A stretch of DNA of 64,000 nucleotides from Candidatus Saccharicenans sp. Lineage in GTDB: Bacteria > Acidobacteriota > Aminicenantia > Aminicenantales > Saccharicenantaceae. The stretch spans positions 105,682 through 169,681 of the forward strand of contig JAOAIU010000058.1 of assembly GCA_026414545.1 (NCBI GenBank). The letters run 5' to 3'. The notes beneath the pieces were generated by a model. The model saw only the letters and a list, made by a program, of their open reading frames with translations, was not told the DNA's origin and did no database searches. Shown piece by piece: positions 50,429-58,786 of the stretch (position 1 is the first letter of the stretch; each line of letters begins with the position of its first letter). The position numbers and the translations under genes were made by a program.

Positions 50429-51713
50429 GGAAGTCCTGCTGCTGATCTTTATCGTTGTGGTCGGAGTTGGTTTGCACTACCTGGACGACCTGAAGCTGAC
50501 CATCGACGACTGGGAGGTAGGCTTCCCCTTCCGTGGCCAGGCCTACCAGTTTGAGGAAGCCAGGACCGAGTCCCCGGTGGACAGCCTGGAAATCATTAAC
50601 AGCCACGGCAGCGTCCAGATTGAGGGGGTGGAAACGCAGGAAATAGAAATTGTCCTCGAAAAAAGGGTCTGGAGGAAGACCGAGGAGGAAGCCAGGCAGG
50701 TAGCGGACCAGATAAAATTATTGTCCACCAGGAACGGTCAGAGGCTCCTTCTGACCACCAATCGCGATACCTTTAGTAAGAAGAACTTCACCACCAGTTT
50801 CCGGGTCCGGGTCCCGGCCAAGACCGGGATCGTTGTCAGGAATTCTTTCGGCCTGGTCCGTATCGCCGGCGTCAGGGAAGTCGAACTTGAGAATCAGCAC
50901 GGCCGGGTGGATATAGTTGAAATCTCGGGCCCGGTCCGGGTCATCAATTCCTATGAAAAAGTTTCCATAATGGATGTCGATGGAGAGTGCCGTCTGGAAA
51001 CGAAACATTCTTCGGCCCTGCTCAGCCGGATTGCCGGCCCGGTTCAGGTCAGTTGTGCTTACCAGAGCCTGGAGCTATTCGACCTGAAAAATAACCTGAG
51101 CCTTGAGTCGCGGCACACCAGTATAAAGGCAGTCAGAATCACCGGAGCTTCCAAAATTTCTGGATCCTATGAATTGATCAGCCTGAGCCAAACCGGCCCG
51201 GTTGTGGTCAGGGGGCATCATTCCCCGGTAGAAATAGACACGGCCAGAGGCCAGGTTGAAATCGAAACGAATTATGAGCCAATCAGATTGGCCGACCTCG
51301 AGGGAGACCTGACCATCAAGGCCAGGAGTTCCGGGGTTGACCTGAAGGGAGCCCGGGCCGGTCGCTTGCAGGTCGAAACCTCTTACGAACCAGTCAACCT
51401 GGAGGATGTCAGCGGCCAGATGGTAATCAATCTCAAGCATGCCAACCTGACCCTGCTCCCGACCAACCTGGATCAGCCCATAACGGCGGCTACTGAATAC
51501 GGAAACATTAAGTTTTTCTGGCCAGAGGGCCAGACGGCCAGGCTGGAAGCCAGCAGCAAAGGCGGCAGAATATCCTGGCAACTCCCCTTTTCGCCCGACG
51601 AGAACACCACCAACGGCCTGGCCGTGGTCAGGGCTTTTCGCGGCGCTTCCGACCGCCCGGAAATCAAGCTGATGACCAGCTACGGGAACATTGAGGTCCT
51701 CAGGAAAGAATGA
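50418..51713 (+). CDS. DUF4097-type beta-strand repeat protein, membrane-anchored
   Basis: 431 residues. An N-terminal hydrophobic anchor or signal (~5-20) is followed by a long stretch of short beta-strand repeats with hydrophobic-x-hydrophobic periodicity (VRNSFGLVRIAG, VINSYEKVSIMDVDG, VSCAYQSLELFD, IETNYEPIRLADLEG, VETSYEPVNLEDVSG), predicted to form a right-handed beta-helix-like stack. This matches DUF4097/adhesin-like domains often found with anti-sigma and LiaF-like proteins. It has no ribosome site of its own and overlaps the preceding gene by 11 bp, so translation is probably coupled. Role: outward-facing sensor or structural protein, inferred. Confidence 0.8.
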   Translation: MKVKEVLLLIFIVVVGVGLHYLDDLKLTIDDWEVGFPFRGQAYQFEEARTESPVDSLEIINSHGSVQIEGVETQEIEIVLEKRVWRKTEEEARQVADQIKLLSTRNGQRLLLTTNRDTFSKKNFTTSFRVRVPAKTGIVVRNSFGLVRIAGVREVELENQHGRVDIVEISGPVRVINSYEKVSIMDVDGECRLETKHSSALLSRIAGPVQVSCAYQSLELFDLKNNLSLESRHTSIKAVRITGASKISGSYELISLSQTGPVVVRGHHSPVEIDTARGQVEIETNYEPIRLADLEGDLTIKARSSGVDLKGARAGRLQVETSYEPVNLEDVSGQMVINLKHANLTLLPTNLDQPITAATEYGNIKFFWPEGQTARLEASSKGGRISWQLPFSPDENTTNGLAVVRAFRGASDRPEIKLMTSYGNIEVLRKE

Positions 51714-51734
51714 GTCGCGGCCAGTCCGGGCACC

Positions 51735-52634
51735 TCAGGAGTGCTTGAACTTAAAGGTGGAAATCCGGTAACCCAGGACTCCGTTGATCTTGATGTTAAG
51801 GTAGGATATCAGGTTGGTCAGGTCCTTCTTGAACTTGGTCACGTAACGAACAAAATCGGCTTCCTTTTTGAACCGGAGCAAGTTCTCAAACTCGTCCACC
51901 TCATCCCGCAGCTCCACCAGGAAATGGGTTATTTCCCGGTACTGGCTGTTGATGTCAATTAGCTCTTTGCCGGACAGCTTGTCCAGGTCCGGGTACGGCG
52001 GCAGCGACTGCAGGATGAGCAGGCTCTCGTTGTAAGTCTCGTTAACCGATTCCTTGATCTCCTGGAAGAAAGAGCTGTATTCCAGCGGATTCTTGATCCT
52101 GGCTTCGGCCTTGTCCAGCAAGCGGTCGTATTGCTCCTTAACGGAAATGATGAAGTCCTTAACCCCCCAGTACTTCCGCTTGAAATTCAGCAGGTCGATA
52201 AAATCCCGGCCGATATAAATCTTGTCCTTATAATTATTCAAGAGCTCCTTCGGTTCATGGGTGTAAAATTTAAGCTCAAATTTCCGGCCGTCGCCACTCT
52301 TCTCCCTGAACCTGGCCAGCACCAGGTAATTATTCTGCTCGATGAAATAGCTGCTCATTTCCAGGATGACGGTGTACAGGGCTAGATTCTGGATGACGTA
52401 TTCCTTGAGGTAATTTAACAGGTTTTCTTTTTTATTCAGGAACTCGACCACCGGTTCGGTGGGCATGGTATTAAGCACAGAATAGGAAGGGGAAATAAGG
52501 TACAGGACCGGGCCGCTGCCCAGCTCCAGGTGCATGTTCTTCAACACATTCTGGTGAAGGTCGTCGTAGAGCATAGGCTGAAGGGGCGGCAGGTCGTTAA
52601 CCTCAACCTTCATCAATTCTTCGATTTCGTTCAT
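51735..52634 (-). CDS. conserved-looking protein of unknown function
   Basis: 299 residues, soluble, with no signal peptide or membrane span. It is rich in Asn, Lys, Leu and Tyr and predicted largely helical, with long amphipathic stretches near residues 160-270 (VKDFIISVKEQYDRLLDKAEARIKN, FENLLRFKKEADFVRYVTKF). I recognise no family. A good ribosome site (AAGGAAGGAG, 6 bases) and normal codon use support a real gene. It lies 47 bp downstream of lipM on the same strand and could be co-transcribed. Confidence 0.7.
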   Translation of the reverse strand: MNEIEELMKVEVNDLPPLQPMLYDDLHQNVLKNMHLELGSGPVLYLISPSYSVLNTMPTEPVVEFLNKKENLLNYLKEYVIQNLALYTVILEMSSYFIEQNNYLVLARFREKSGDGRKFELKFYTHEPKELLNNYKDKIYIGRDFIDLLNFKRKYWGVKDFIISVKEQYDRLLDKAEARIKNPLEYSSFFQEIKESVNETYNESLLILQSLPPYPDLDKLSGKELIDINSQYREITHFLVELRDEVDEFENLLRFKKEADFVRYVTKFKKDLTNLISYLNIKINGVLGYRISTFKFKHS

Positions 52635-52681
52635 GGCCAGCTCCTTCCTTCAATTACGCTTTAATGTTAACACCCGGTTGT

Positions 52682-53494
52682 CTAAAAATCAAACCGCGGT
52701 GGCTCCTGCCGTTCCCCGGTCCAGCTCCAGCTGGCATACTTCCTGTTTTCTATTTTTTCTATAATGTTGCGTTCTTCCGGAGTAAATTGACGAGCAGCCA
52801 GCTCTGCCTGGAATTGCTGTTTGAAACCCTCAATCAGATGGTCCACCGCCTGAGCGTAGCTCACGGGTCTGCCCAGCTCGTCAGAAAGAGAAGTCATGCT
52901 GTCAGCTCGGACCGGGTCCAGGCCGTAAGCAACGGCTGCCAGCAGTTCTGCCTCTTTGACCAGTGGAATCGAGCCGTGCTGAAGGAAACAGGTACCGCTC
53001 CTTTTCTGAGCGCTGCCGATGGCCTTCTTCCCGTTTATTTCGACTTCATTCCTGGCCGGATAGGCAAAGCAGGGCAGGTGGCTGCGGGCATAGGCTGAGG
53101 GGGTGCTGGCCGCCAGCTCGGCCGGCAGTCCGAGCAACCTCAGCCCCCGGACGAGGGCTTCTGAGATCAAACGGTAGGAACCTTCCAGGGTGGGGCTGAA
53201 GAGGTCAGTCCGGGCCGAGGCCAGAGAGTAGGTAACCTCCAGGTGATGAAGAACCAGTTTGCCGCCGGTCATTCGCCGGACAACATCGACTCCCCTTCTC
53301 CGGCATTCTTCGAGTTTCAGGACCTTGCTAATATCCTGGCTGCAGCCCAGGGAGACGGTCGGCCTGAGCCAGGTATAGAACCTGAGATAGGTCAGACCGC
53401 TCTTCTGGGCCAGAAGAAAAAGGTATTCGTCCACAGCCATGTTCCAGGAGCCCGGCAGTGGTTCGCGCTCGTAAATCAATTCCCAGTCCGCCAT
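52682..53494 (-). CDS. lipM: octanoyltransferase / lipoate-protein ligase family protein (LipM-like)
   Basis: 270 residues from the ATG at 53494; a TTG one codon earlier is unlikely. Biotin/lipoate ligase fold: SWNMAVDEYLF, TVSLGCSQD, VVRRMTGGKLVLHHLEVTYS, and the LipM-type segment CFAYPARNEVEINGKKAIGSAQKRSG...LQHGSIPL, with a Cys at the LipM nucleophile position and the conserved Lys. Transfers octanoyl or lipoyl groups to the E2/GcvH lipoyl domains. Whether it uses octanoyl-ACP or free lipoate cannot be settled by eye. The ribosome site is weak (AGGTCAGG). Confidence 0.8.
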   Translation of the reverse strand: MADWELIYEREPLPGSWNMAVDEYLFLLAQKSGLTYLRFYTWLRPTVSLGCSQDISKVLKLEECRRRGVDVVRRMTGGKLVLHHLEVTYSLASARTDLFSPTLEGSYRLISEALVRGLRLLGLPAELAASTPSAYARSHLPCFAYPARNEVEINGKKAIGSAQKRSGTCFLQHGSIPLVKEAELLAAVAYGLDPVRADSMTSLSDELGRPVSYAQAVDHLIEGFKQQFQAELAARQFTPEERNIIEKIENRKYASWSWTGERQEPPRFDF

Positions 53495-53533
53495 CAACCT
53501 GACCTCAAATCCTCATGCCTGAAATAAAAAAAG

Positions 53534-53605
53534 AGCGGGCAACGGGATTCGAACCCGCAACTCCGAGCTTGGGAAGCTCGCACTCTACCGTTGAGTTATG
53601 CCCGC
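53534..53605 (-). tRNA. tRNA-Gly (anticodon CCC)
   Basis: 72 nt, no encoded CCA. Acceptor arms GCGGGCA/TGCCCGC with discriminator T; anticodon stem CGAGC/GCTCG around TTCCCAA, giving anticodon CCC (codon GGG); T-loop GGTTCGAATCC. A separate promoter and palindrome lie upstream. Confidence 0.95.
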
Positions 53606-53637
53606 TCGCTTCAAGAGAGCTACCAACTCTTCCTGAC

Positions 53638-53656
53638 GATTGATAGACTATCAATC
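53638..53656 (-). repeat. 19-bp perfect palindrome just downstream of the tRNA-Gly promoter
   Basis: Arms GATTGATA / TATCAATC of 8 bp with a 3-base centre. On the minus strand it begins at the predicted transcription start of the tRNA-Gly leader (~53657) and ends 32 bases before the tRNA. It could be an operator covering the start site or a leader hairpin. Confidence 0.5.
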
Positions 53657-53663
53657 TACCTGA

Positions 53664-53691
53664 ATTTTATCAAATAGCCTCCGGCTGTCAA
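53664..53691 (-). promoter_or_regulatory. promoter of tRNA-Gly
   Basis: Minus strand: perfect TTGACA (53691-53686), 16-bp spacer, TAAAAT (53669-53664). Confidence 0.6.
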
Positions 53692-53721
53692 TGGACAACG
53701 GTCGCCGGGCCTTAATTTCAG

Positions 53722-53749
53722 TTGACTGTCGGCCCGATTAAAATATAAT
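53722..53749 (+). promoter_or_regulatory. promoter of the bactofilin gene
   Basis: TTGACT (53722-53727), 16-bp spacer, perfect TATAAT (53744-53749). Transcription start near 53757, 17 bases before the ATG. Confidence 0.7.
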
Positions 53750-53773
53750 TGATGAAAACGGAGAGAGCGCGAC

Positions 53774-54148
53774 ATGAGCCCGGATGATAAGAAAATCAAC
53801 CAGGAAGCCAGCCTGACCCGCGTTGTCAGTCGGCTCGGCCAGACCATAACACTCGAAGGCAAACTTAGCGGTCATGAAGACCTGGAGCTCCAGGGCACTT
53901 TCAGTGGCCCGATCGACCTGGCCCTACATGATCTGACCATAGGCAAAACGGCCAGTGTTCGTTCGGAAGAGGTCAAGGCCAAGAATCTCTTCCTCTATGG
54001 CCAGCTCGAAGGGAAGGTCCGGGCGGAAAGAGTGGTCATCAGCGATACCGGCCGCTTTACCGGAGATATCATTGCCTGCAAGATCTCCGTCCAGAACGGG
54101 GCCAGGTTCAAGGGCACCATCAAGATCAGCAAAGATTATCAGCCCTGA
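53774..54148 (+). CDS. bactofilin (DUF583) cytoskeletal protein
   Basis: 124 residues. The central ~100 residues are the bactofilin beta-helix (TITLEGKLSGHEDLELQGTFSGPIDL, VKAKNLFLYGQLEGKVRAERVVISDTGRFTGDIIACKISVQNGARFKGTIKI), with short disordered ends. Bactofilins polymerise without nucleotide into filaments that organise cell-shape or envelope machinery. No partner peptidase (M23 type) is adjacent. It has a strong promoter and a purine-rich GGAGAGAG ribosome site. Confidence 0.92.
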   Translation: MSPDDKKINQEASLTRVVSRLGQTITLEGKLSGHEDLELQGTFSGPIDLALHDLTIGKTASVRSEEVKAKNLFLYGQLEGKVRAERVVISDTGRFTGDIIACKISVQNGARFKGTIKISKDYQP

Positions 54149-54488
54149 TAAACCTCCGCTCCTTTCTCACCTTCACTGCCCGGACTAATTCCCGGGCCTG
54201 AAAATTGACCCGTGTGATTTTGTCTTGTCCTCTCCTTTTCCAGAAAGATGAGAATTTTTAAGACGCGTTCCAAGGCCAGATAGCTAATAATTCCGGGAAA
54301 GGAAATCTGGAAAAAGCAATTTGCCACAGAATTACCGCTTTAAGACAGCAGTGAGCAGACTGGCCAAGGTTAATCGGCGACGTTTATCTGATATAATATT
54401 TTGAGACCGGGCCAGGGTCCTAACATTTTGGCCAGGTCAGTTCTTAAAGAAATAAAAAGAAAGACCCGGCCAGGCTGGTAAAGTTATC
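54149..54488. other. 340-bp gap between bactofilin and uvrB
   Basis: No gene. A 6-bp hairpin, GCCCGG/CCGGGC (54178-54183, 54192-54197), follows the bactofilin stop but lacks a T-run. A perfect TATAAT (54392-54397) lies ~92 bp upstream of uvrB without a good -35. No LexA-type box was recognised by eye. Confidence 0.45.
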
Positions 54489-56483
54489 ATGGGAAATTTC
54501 AGGCTTCATTCGGAATTTGAACCTCGGGGGGACCAGGTCCGGGCCATTGACCAGCTGACCGAGGGGATACTGGCCGGGAAACGCCACCAGGTTCTCCTGG
54601 GAGTAACCGGTTCGGGCAAGACCTTCACCATGGCCAACCTGATAGCCCGGGTCAACCGGCCGGTCCTGGTCATCAGCCCCAACAAAACCCTGGCCGCCCA
54701 GCTCTACCAGGAATTCCGGCGTTTCTTTCCCGATAATGCCGTCGAATACTTTGTCAGCTATTACGATTATTACCAGCCAGAAGCATACATCCCGGCCACC
54801 AACACTTATATTGCCAAGGAAGCTACCATCAATGAAGAAATCGACCGCCTCCGGCTGGCCGCCACCAATGCCCTGTTTTCCCGGCGGGACGTGATCATCG
54901 TGGCCTCGGTCTCCTGCATCTATGGCATAGGTGCTCCGGAGACCTATTATTCCCAGAGTTTTCCCCTGGAAATCGGGCAGGCCCTGACCAGGCGCCAGCT
55001 GCTCGACCGGCTGGTCGGCATCCAGTATGAACGTTCCGATGATGACCTAAAGCGGGGCAGCTTCCGTGTCCGCGGAGACATCGTTGACGTCTTTCCCTCT
55101 TATGAAGATTTCTGCTACCGGCTGGAGATTGAAGACGGCCGGCTGAGGGAAATCGCCGTTTTTGACCCTCTCCTCGGCCAGAAGCACCAGTTGCTCGACC
55201 GGGTGGTAGTCTACCCCCGGACATTTTTCTCAACCCCGCGGGACATCCTGGAAGAAGCCATTACAGGCATAGAACGAGAACTCAAGAAACAGGTGGAATT
55301 TTTTCAAAGCCAGGGAAAGTTCATAGAAGCCCAGAGGATAGAAGAAAGGACCCTTTATGACCTGGAACTCCTGCGGGAATTCGGTTATTGCCCGGGAATT
55401 GAAAATTACTCGCTTTACCTGAGCCGGCGGCAGCCGGGTCAGCCGCCCTACACCCTGCTCGATTATTTCCCCGATGACTTCCTGGTGATCATCGATGAAT
55501 CGCACGTGGCTGTGCCCCAGATCGGCGGCATGTACCATGGCGACCGCTCCCGCAAACTGACGCTGATCGAACACGGCTTCCGCTTGCCCTCGGCCCTGGA
55601 TAACCGTCCCCTGAATTTCCGGGAGTTTGAAGACAGAATCAAGCAGGTCATCTACGTTTCGGCCACTCCCGGCCCCTATGAACTGAAAAAAGTCGGGGGT
55701 CAGGTGGTGGAGCAGATCATCAGGCCCACCGGGCTGGTTGACCCGGAGGTGGAAGTCAGGCCAGTCCGGGGACAGGTCGACGACCTGATGAAGGAAATCC
55801 AGGACCGGGCCCGTCGCAACGAACGCACCCTGGTTACCACCCTGACCAAGAAAATGGCCGAAGACCTGACCCGATATTATCACGAGCTGGGACTTAAGGT
55901 CCGCTACCTGCATTCCGATATAGAAACCCTGGAAAGGGTGAAAATATTGCGCGACCTGAGAAAGGGAAATTTTGACGCCCTGGTCGGCATCAACCTGCTG
56001 AGGGAAGGGCTGGACTTGCCGGAAGTATCGCTGGTGGCCATCCTCGATGCTGACAAGGAAGGCTTCCTTCGCTCCACTTCCAGCCTTATCCAGACTTTCG
56101 GACGGGCCGCCCGGAACATCGCCGGCAAAGTGATCATGTATGCCGAGACCATGACCGACTCCATGAAGCGAGCCATCGAGGAGACCAACCGCCGGCGTCG
56201 CCTGCAACAGCGATACAATGAACAGAACGGCATAACTCCCCAGTCGATTCGGAAAAACATAGATGAAGTCCTGGCCAGCGTCTACGAGCGGGATTATGTC
56301 GACCTCACCCGGGTGGCTGAAGAAAAGGAGGTTTTCCTGTCGCCAGAAAGACGGCAGAAACGGATGGAAGAGCTGGAAAGACTGATGAAAGAAGCTGCCC
56401 GCAACCTGGAATTTGAAAAGGCGGCTCAATACCGCGACGAGCTCAACCGGCTTAAGAAGCGCGAGCTGGAATTGATGGAGTAA
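54489..56483 (+). CDS. uvrB: excinuclease ABC subunit B
   Basis: 664 residues, the standard UvrB length. N-terminal [15 protein letters not shown], Walker [13 protein letters not shown], the beta-hairpin region [19 protein letters not shown]-like motif [20 protein letters not shown], helicase motifs [31 protein letters not shown] and QTFGRAARN, and the C-terminal UVR domain ([20 protein letters not shown]) that binds UvrC. It verifies lesions and loads UvrC in nucleotide excision repair. No clear ribosome site before the ATG. uvrC follows after 123 bp on the same strand, with uvrA absent from the window. Confidence 0.97.
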   Translation: MGNFRLHSEFEPRGDQVRAIDQLTEGILAGKRHQVLLGVTGSGKTFTMANLIARVNRPVLVISPNKTLAAQLYQEFRRFFPDNAVEYFVSYYDYYQPEAYIPATNTYIAKEATINEEIDRLRLAATNALFSRRDVIIVASVSCIYGIGAPETYYSQSFPLEIGQALTRRQLLDRLVGIQYERSDDDLKRGSFRVRGDIVDVFPSYEDFCYRLEIEDGRLREIAVFDPLLGQKHQLLDRVVVYPRTFFSTPRDILEEAITGIERELKKQVEFFQSQGKFIEAQRIEERTLYDLELLREFGYCPGIENYSLYLSRRQPGQPPYTLLDYFPDDFLVIIDESHVAVPQIGGMYHGDRSRKLTLIEHGFRLPSALDNRPLNFREFEDRIKQVIYVSATPGPYELKKVGGQVVEQIIRPTGLVDPEVEVRPVRGQVDDLMKEIQDRARRNERTLVTTLTKKMAEDLTRYYHELGLKVRYLHSDIETLERVKILRDLRKGNFDALVGINLLREGLDLPEVSLVAILDADKEGFLRSTSSLIQTFGRAARNIAGKVIMYAETMTDSMKRAIEETNRRRRLQQRYNEQNGITPQSIRKNIDEVLASVYERDYVDLTRVAEEKEVFLSPERRQKRMEELERLMKEAARNLEFEKAAQYRDELNRLKKRELELME

Positions 56484-56606
56484 GTCTGAAATGTCCAACA
56501 AATCGATATTCAGTTCCAGAAAGAAGCTCAGCCTTCCTGATATTCATAACCAGGTTGCCGAACCCGGTTTTAAGGCCGGGAGCCAATCCCCTCAGCGGAG
56601 CCAGCG

Positions 56607-58379
56607 ATGAAAATCGAACAGCTCAGGCAGAAGATAAAAAGATTTCCGGCCCGGCCGGGTATCTATTTTTTCAAGAATGCCCGGGGCGAGGTCATCTACA
56701 TCGGCAAAGCCAGGTCGTTGCGGGACCGGGTCAGGAGTTATTTTCTTCCATCACCCGACTTAAAGGTACAGAACATCCTGAGCGAAACGGCCGACATAGA
56801 TTACCTGCTGGTCAGTTCCGAAAAAGAGGCCAGTTTCATAGAGAATAATTACATCCAGTTTTATCAGCCCCGGTTTAACCTGCGCCTGAAGGACGATAAG
56901 AGCTTTCCCTTCATCAAGGTGACCGTCAACGAAGAGTTTCCCGGGGTCTATTTATGCCGCCGGGTGGAGGATGACGGGGCCAGGTATTTCGGCCCGTTCA
57001 GCCCGGCCGATGAAGCCAGGAAACTTATTTCTTTTATGGCCCGGATTTTCGGGCTGCGCACCTGCGAAAACACAGTTTTCAGAAACCGCCGCCGGCCCTG
57101 CCTGGAATATGATTTAAGGATGTGCAGCGGCCCCTGTGTCGGTCTGGTCAGCCCGGTCGACTACCGGGAAAACCTGGACCGGGCGTTGCTCCTGCTGGAG
57201 GGGAAAAAACGGGAGCTTTATGTCCAGCTGCAGGAAAAAATGGAACGAGCTTCCTCGGAGCTCAGGTTTGAAGAAGCCGCCCGCTGGCGCGACGCCCTGA
57301 AGGCCCTGGATAACCTGAAAGAAACCCAGCGGGTCATTTCTACCGAAAAGGAAAACCTGGACATTATAGGTTTCAGCCGCAGCCAGGATAAGGCCGGGGT
57401 CTTGATTTTCCACATGCGAGACGGCCGCGTCAGGTCGTCCTCAGGTCGGCTGCTGGAATTGAACGCAGCAGAAACTGACGAAAGAGTCCTGGTCAGGGCT
57501 CTAAAGCAGTTCTACTCAGGCCAGGCTCCGCCACAATCGGTTCTCTTGCCTTTTAAGTTATCAGAAACGGCCAGGGCAGAAATTACCATCGGGCTTGAAG
57601 CCGGTAAACAAAAAATCAGGTGGCTCTATCCCGACAGCAAGAAACGGAAAGTCTTGCTGGAACTGGCTGGCCAGAACGCTGCCCTGTTGCTGGAGAAACA
57701 AGAGCCAGCAGAACCCCTGGCCGAGCTGCAGGCCCAGCTGGCCCTTCCCCACTCTCCCCGGCGCATAGAAGGTTTTGATATTTCCACCACGACCGGGACC
57801 GAGCCCGTTGGTTCCCTGGTTGTTTTTGTCGATGGCCAGCCAGCCAGGTCCGAATACCGTAAATATAAGATAAGAACTGTTTCCGGTCCGGATGATTATG
57901 CTTCCCTGAAGGAAGTCATCGAGCGCCGCTTTCGCCGGCTGCTGGCCGAAAAAGGCCCGCTGCCCGACCTGATCTTCGTTGACGGCGGAAAGGGCCAGCT
58001 CAACCTGGCCCGGCAGGTGCTGGAGTCCATGAACCTGGGACAGGTCCCGGTTTCTTCCCTGGCCAAGAAAGAAGAAATAATTTTTTCCGACGCTAACCCC
58101 GAAGGACTCCGCCTGGACCCGACTTCGCCCGCCCTGAAACTCCTGCAGCACATCCGGGACGAAGCCCATCGCTTCGCCATAAGTTTCCATCGCCAACGGC
58201 GCCAGAAAAGGAGCCTGCTTTCCGAGCTGGATGGCATTCCCGGCCTCGGACCAGTCCGGAAGAAGAAACTTCTCCAGGTCTTCGGCAACGTGGCTGCCAT
58301 CAAATCCGCCCCGGTCGAAGAACTGGCCCGGATCCTGGGAGCAAAGCTGGCGGCGACAGTCAAGGACAGGCTTAACTGA
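56607..58379 (+). CDS. uvrC: excinuclease ABC subunit C
   Basis: 590 residues. GIY-YIG nuclease domain at the N-terminus (FPARPGIYFFKNARGEVIYIGKARSLRDRVRSYF), UVR domain (~200-235) that binds UvrB, the RNase H-like second nuclease domain (IEGFDISTTTGTEPVGSLVVFVDG; LIFVDGGKGQLNLA) and helix-hairpin-helix DNA-binding motifs at the end (LDGIPGLGPVRKKKLLQVFG). Makes the 3' and 5' incisions in excision repair. GGAG lies 6 bases upstream of the ATG. Confidence 0.96.
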   Translation: MKIEQLRQKIKRFPARPGIYFFKNARGEVIYIGKARSLRDRVRSYFLPSPDLKVQNILSETADIDYLLVSSEKEASFIENNYIQFYQPRFNLRLKDDKSFPFIKVTVNEEFPGVYLCRRVEDDGARYFGPFSPADEARKLISFMARIFGLRTCENTVFRNRRRPCLEYDLRMCSGPCVGLVSPVDYRENLDRALLLLEGKKRELYVQLQEKMERASSELRFEEAARWRDALKALDNLKETQRVISTEKENLDIIGFSRSQDKAGVLIFHMRDGRVRSSSGRLLELNAAETDERVLVRALKQFYSGQAPPQSVLLPFKLSETARAEITIGLEAGKQKIRWLYPDSKKRKVLLELAGQNAALLLEKQEPAEPLAELQAQLALPHSPRRIEGFDISTTTGTEPVGSLVVFVDGQPARSEYRKYKIRTVSGPDDYASLKEVIERRFRRLLAEKGPLPDLIFVDGGKGQLNLARQVLESMNLGQVPVSSLAKKEEIIFSDANPEGLRLDPTSPALKLLQHIRDEAHRFAISFHRQRRQKRSLLSELDGIPGLGPVRKKKLLQVFGNVAAIKSAPVEELARILGAKLAATVKDRLN

Positions 58380-58786
58380 CCTGGTCGAACTCTCGGCTTT
58401 CCCCGTCATAAGCTCGAACTGGCAAACATATTGAGCTGCCCCGTTCAATTCATGATTTGCTGTTGAGCAGCCCCTTCCATCCCTATTAAACAGACGGAGA
58501 AGATTAGTCAGGCAAGAGAACTAAAAAGAGAACGTTATTTTACCGGCTTGTCCTGACAATATATGAACAACCATTCATATATCCTGTTTATTTCGCCAAC
58601 CGAACTCCCTGCTGGCCGGCACCTTTGCTCCTTTAAGAGATGCACCCAGGACCGGGCTTCCTGTTAAGTCCCGAATTCACAGGGATTATCAAGATTAATC
58701 AGCCCTATTTTTCCTCAGAAGAAAAGAAAGGAAGCAAAAAATATCGGCCTTCTTCCGCCCTGTTCATTTACCTTTGCTTTCTCGGC
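58380..58786. other. 407-bp convergent gap between uvrC and feoB
   Basis: No gene supported. The only structured sequence is the 9-6-9 inverted repeat at 58559-58582 (separate entry). No T-tailed hairpin typical of an intrinsic terminator was found for either gene. Confidence 0.5.
58559..58582. repeat. 24-bp inverted repeat
   Basis: ATATATGAA (58559-58567) and TTCATATAT (58574-58582) around a 6-base centre CAACCA. A+T-rich and operator-like, but between two convergent gene ends. Not a Fur box. Confidence 0.45.

Noticed and set aside
55230-56501. 423-codon open frame antisense to uvrB
   Set aside because: It mirrors the codon bias of uvrB, has no ribosome site or recognisable domain, and uvrB is certain.
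57561-58448. 295-codon open frame antisense to the uvrC 3' half
   Set aside because: Opposite a certain gene; protein sequence has no recognisable fold.
58559-58582. Fur box near feoAB
   Set aside because: The inverted repeat does not resemble GATAATGATAATCATTATC and lies at the 3' end of feoB, not at its promoter.
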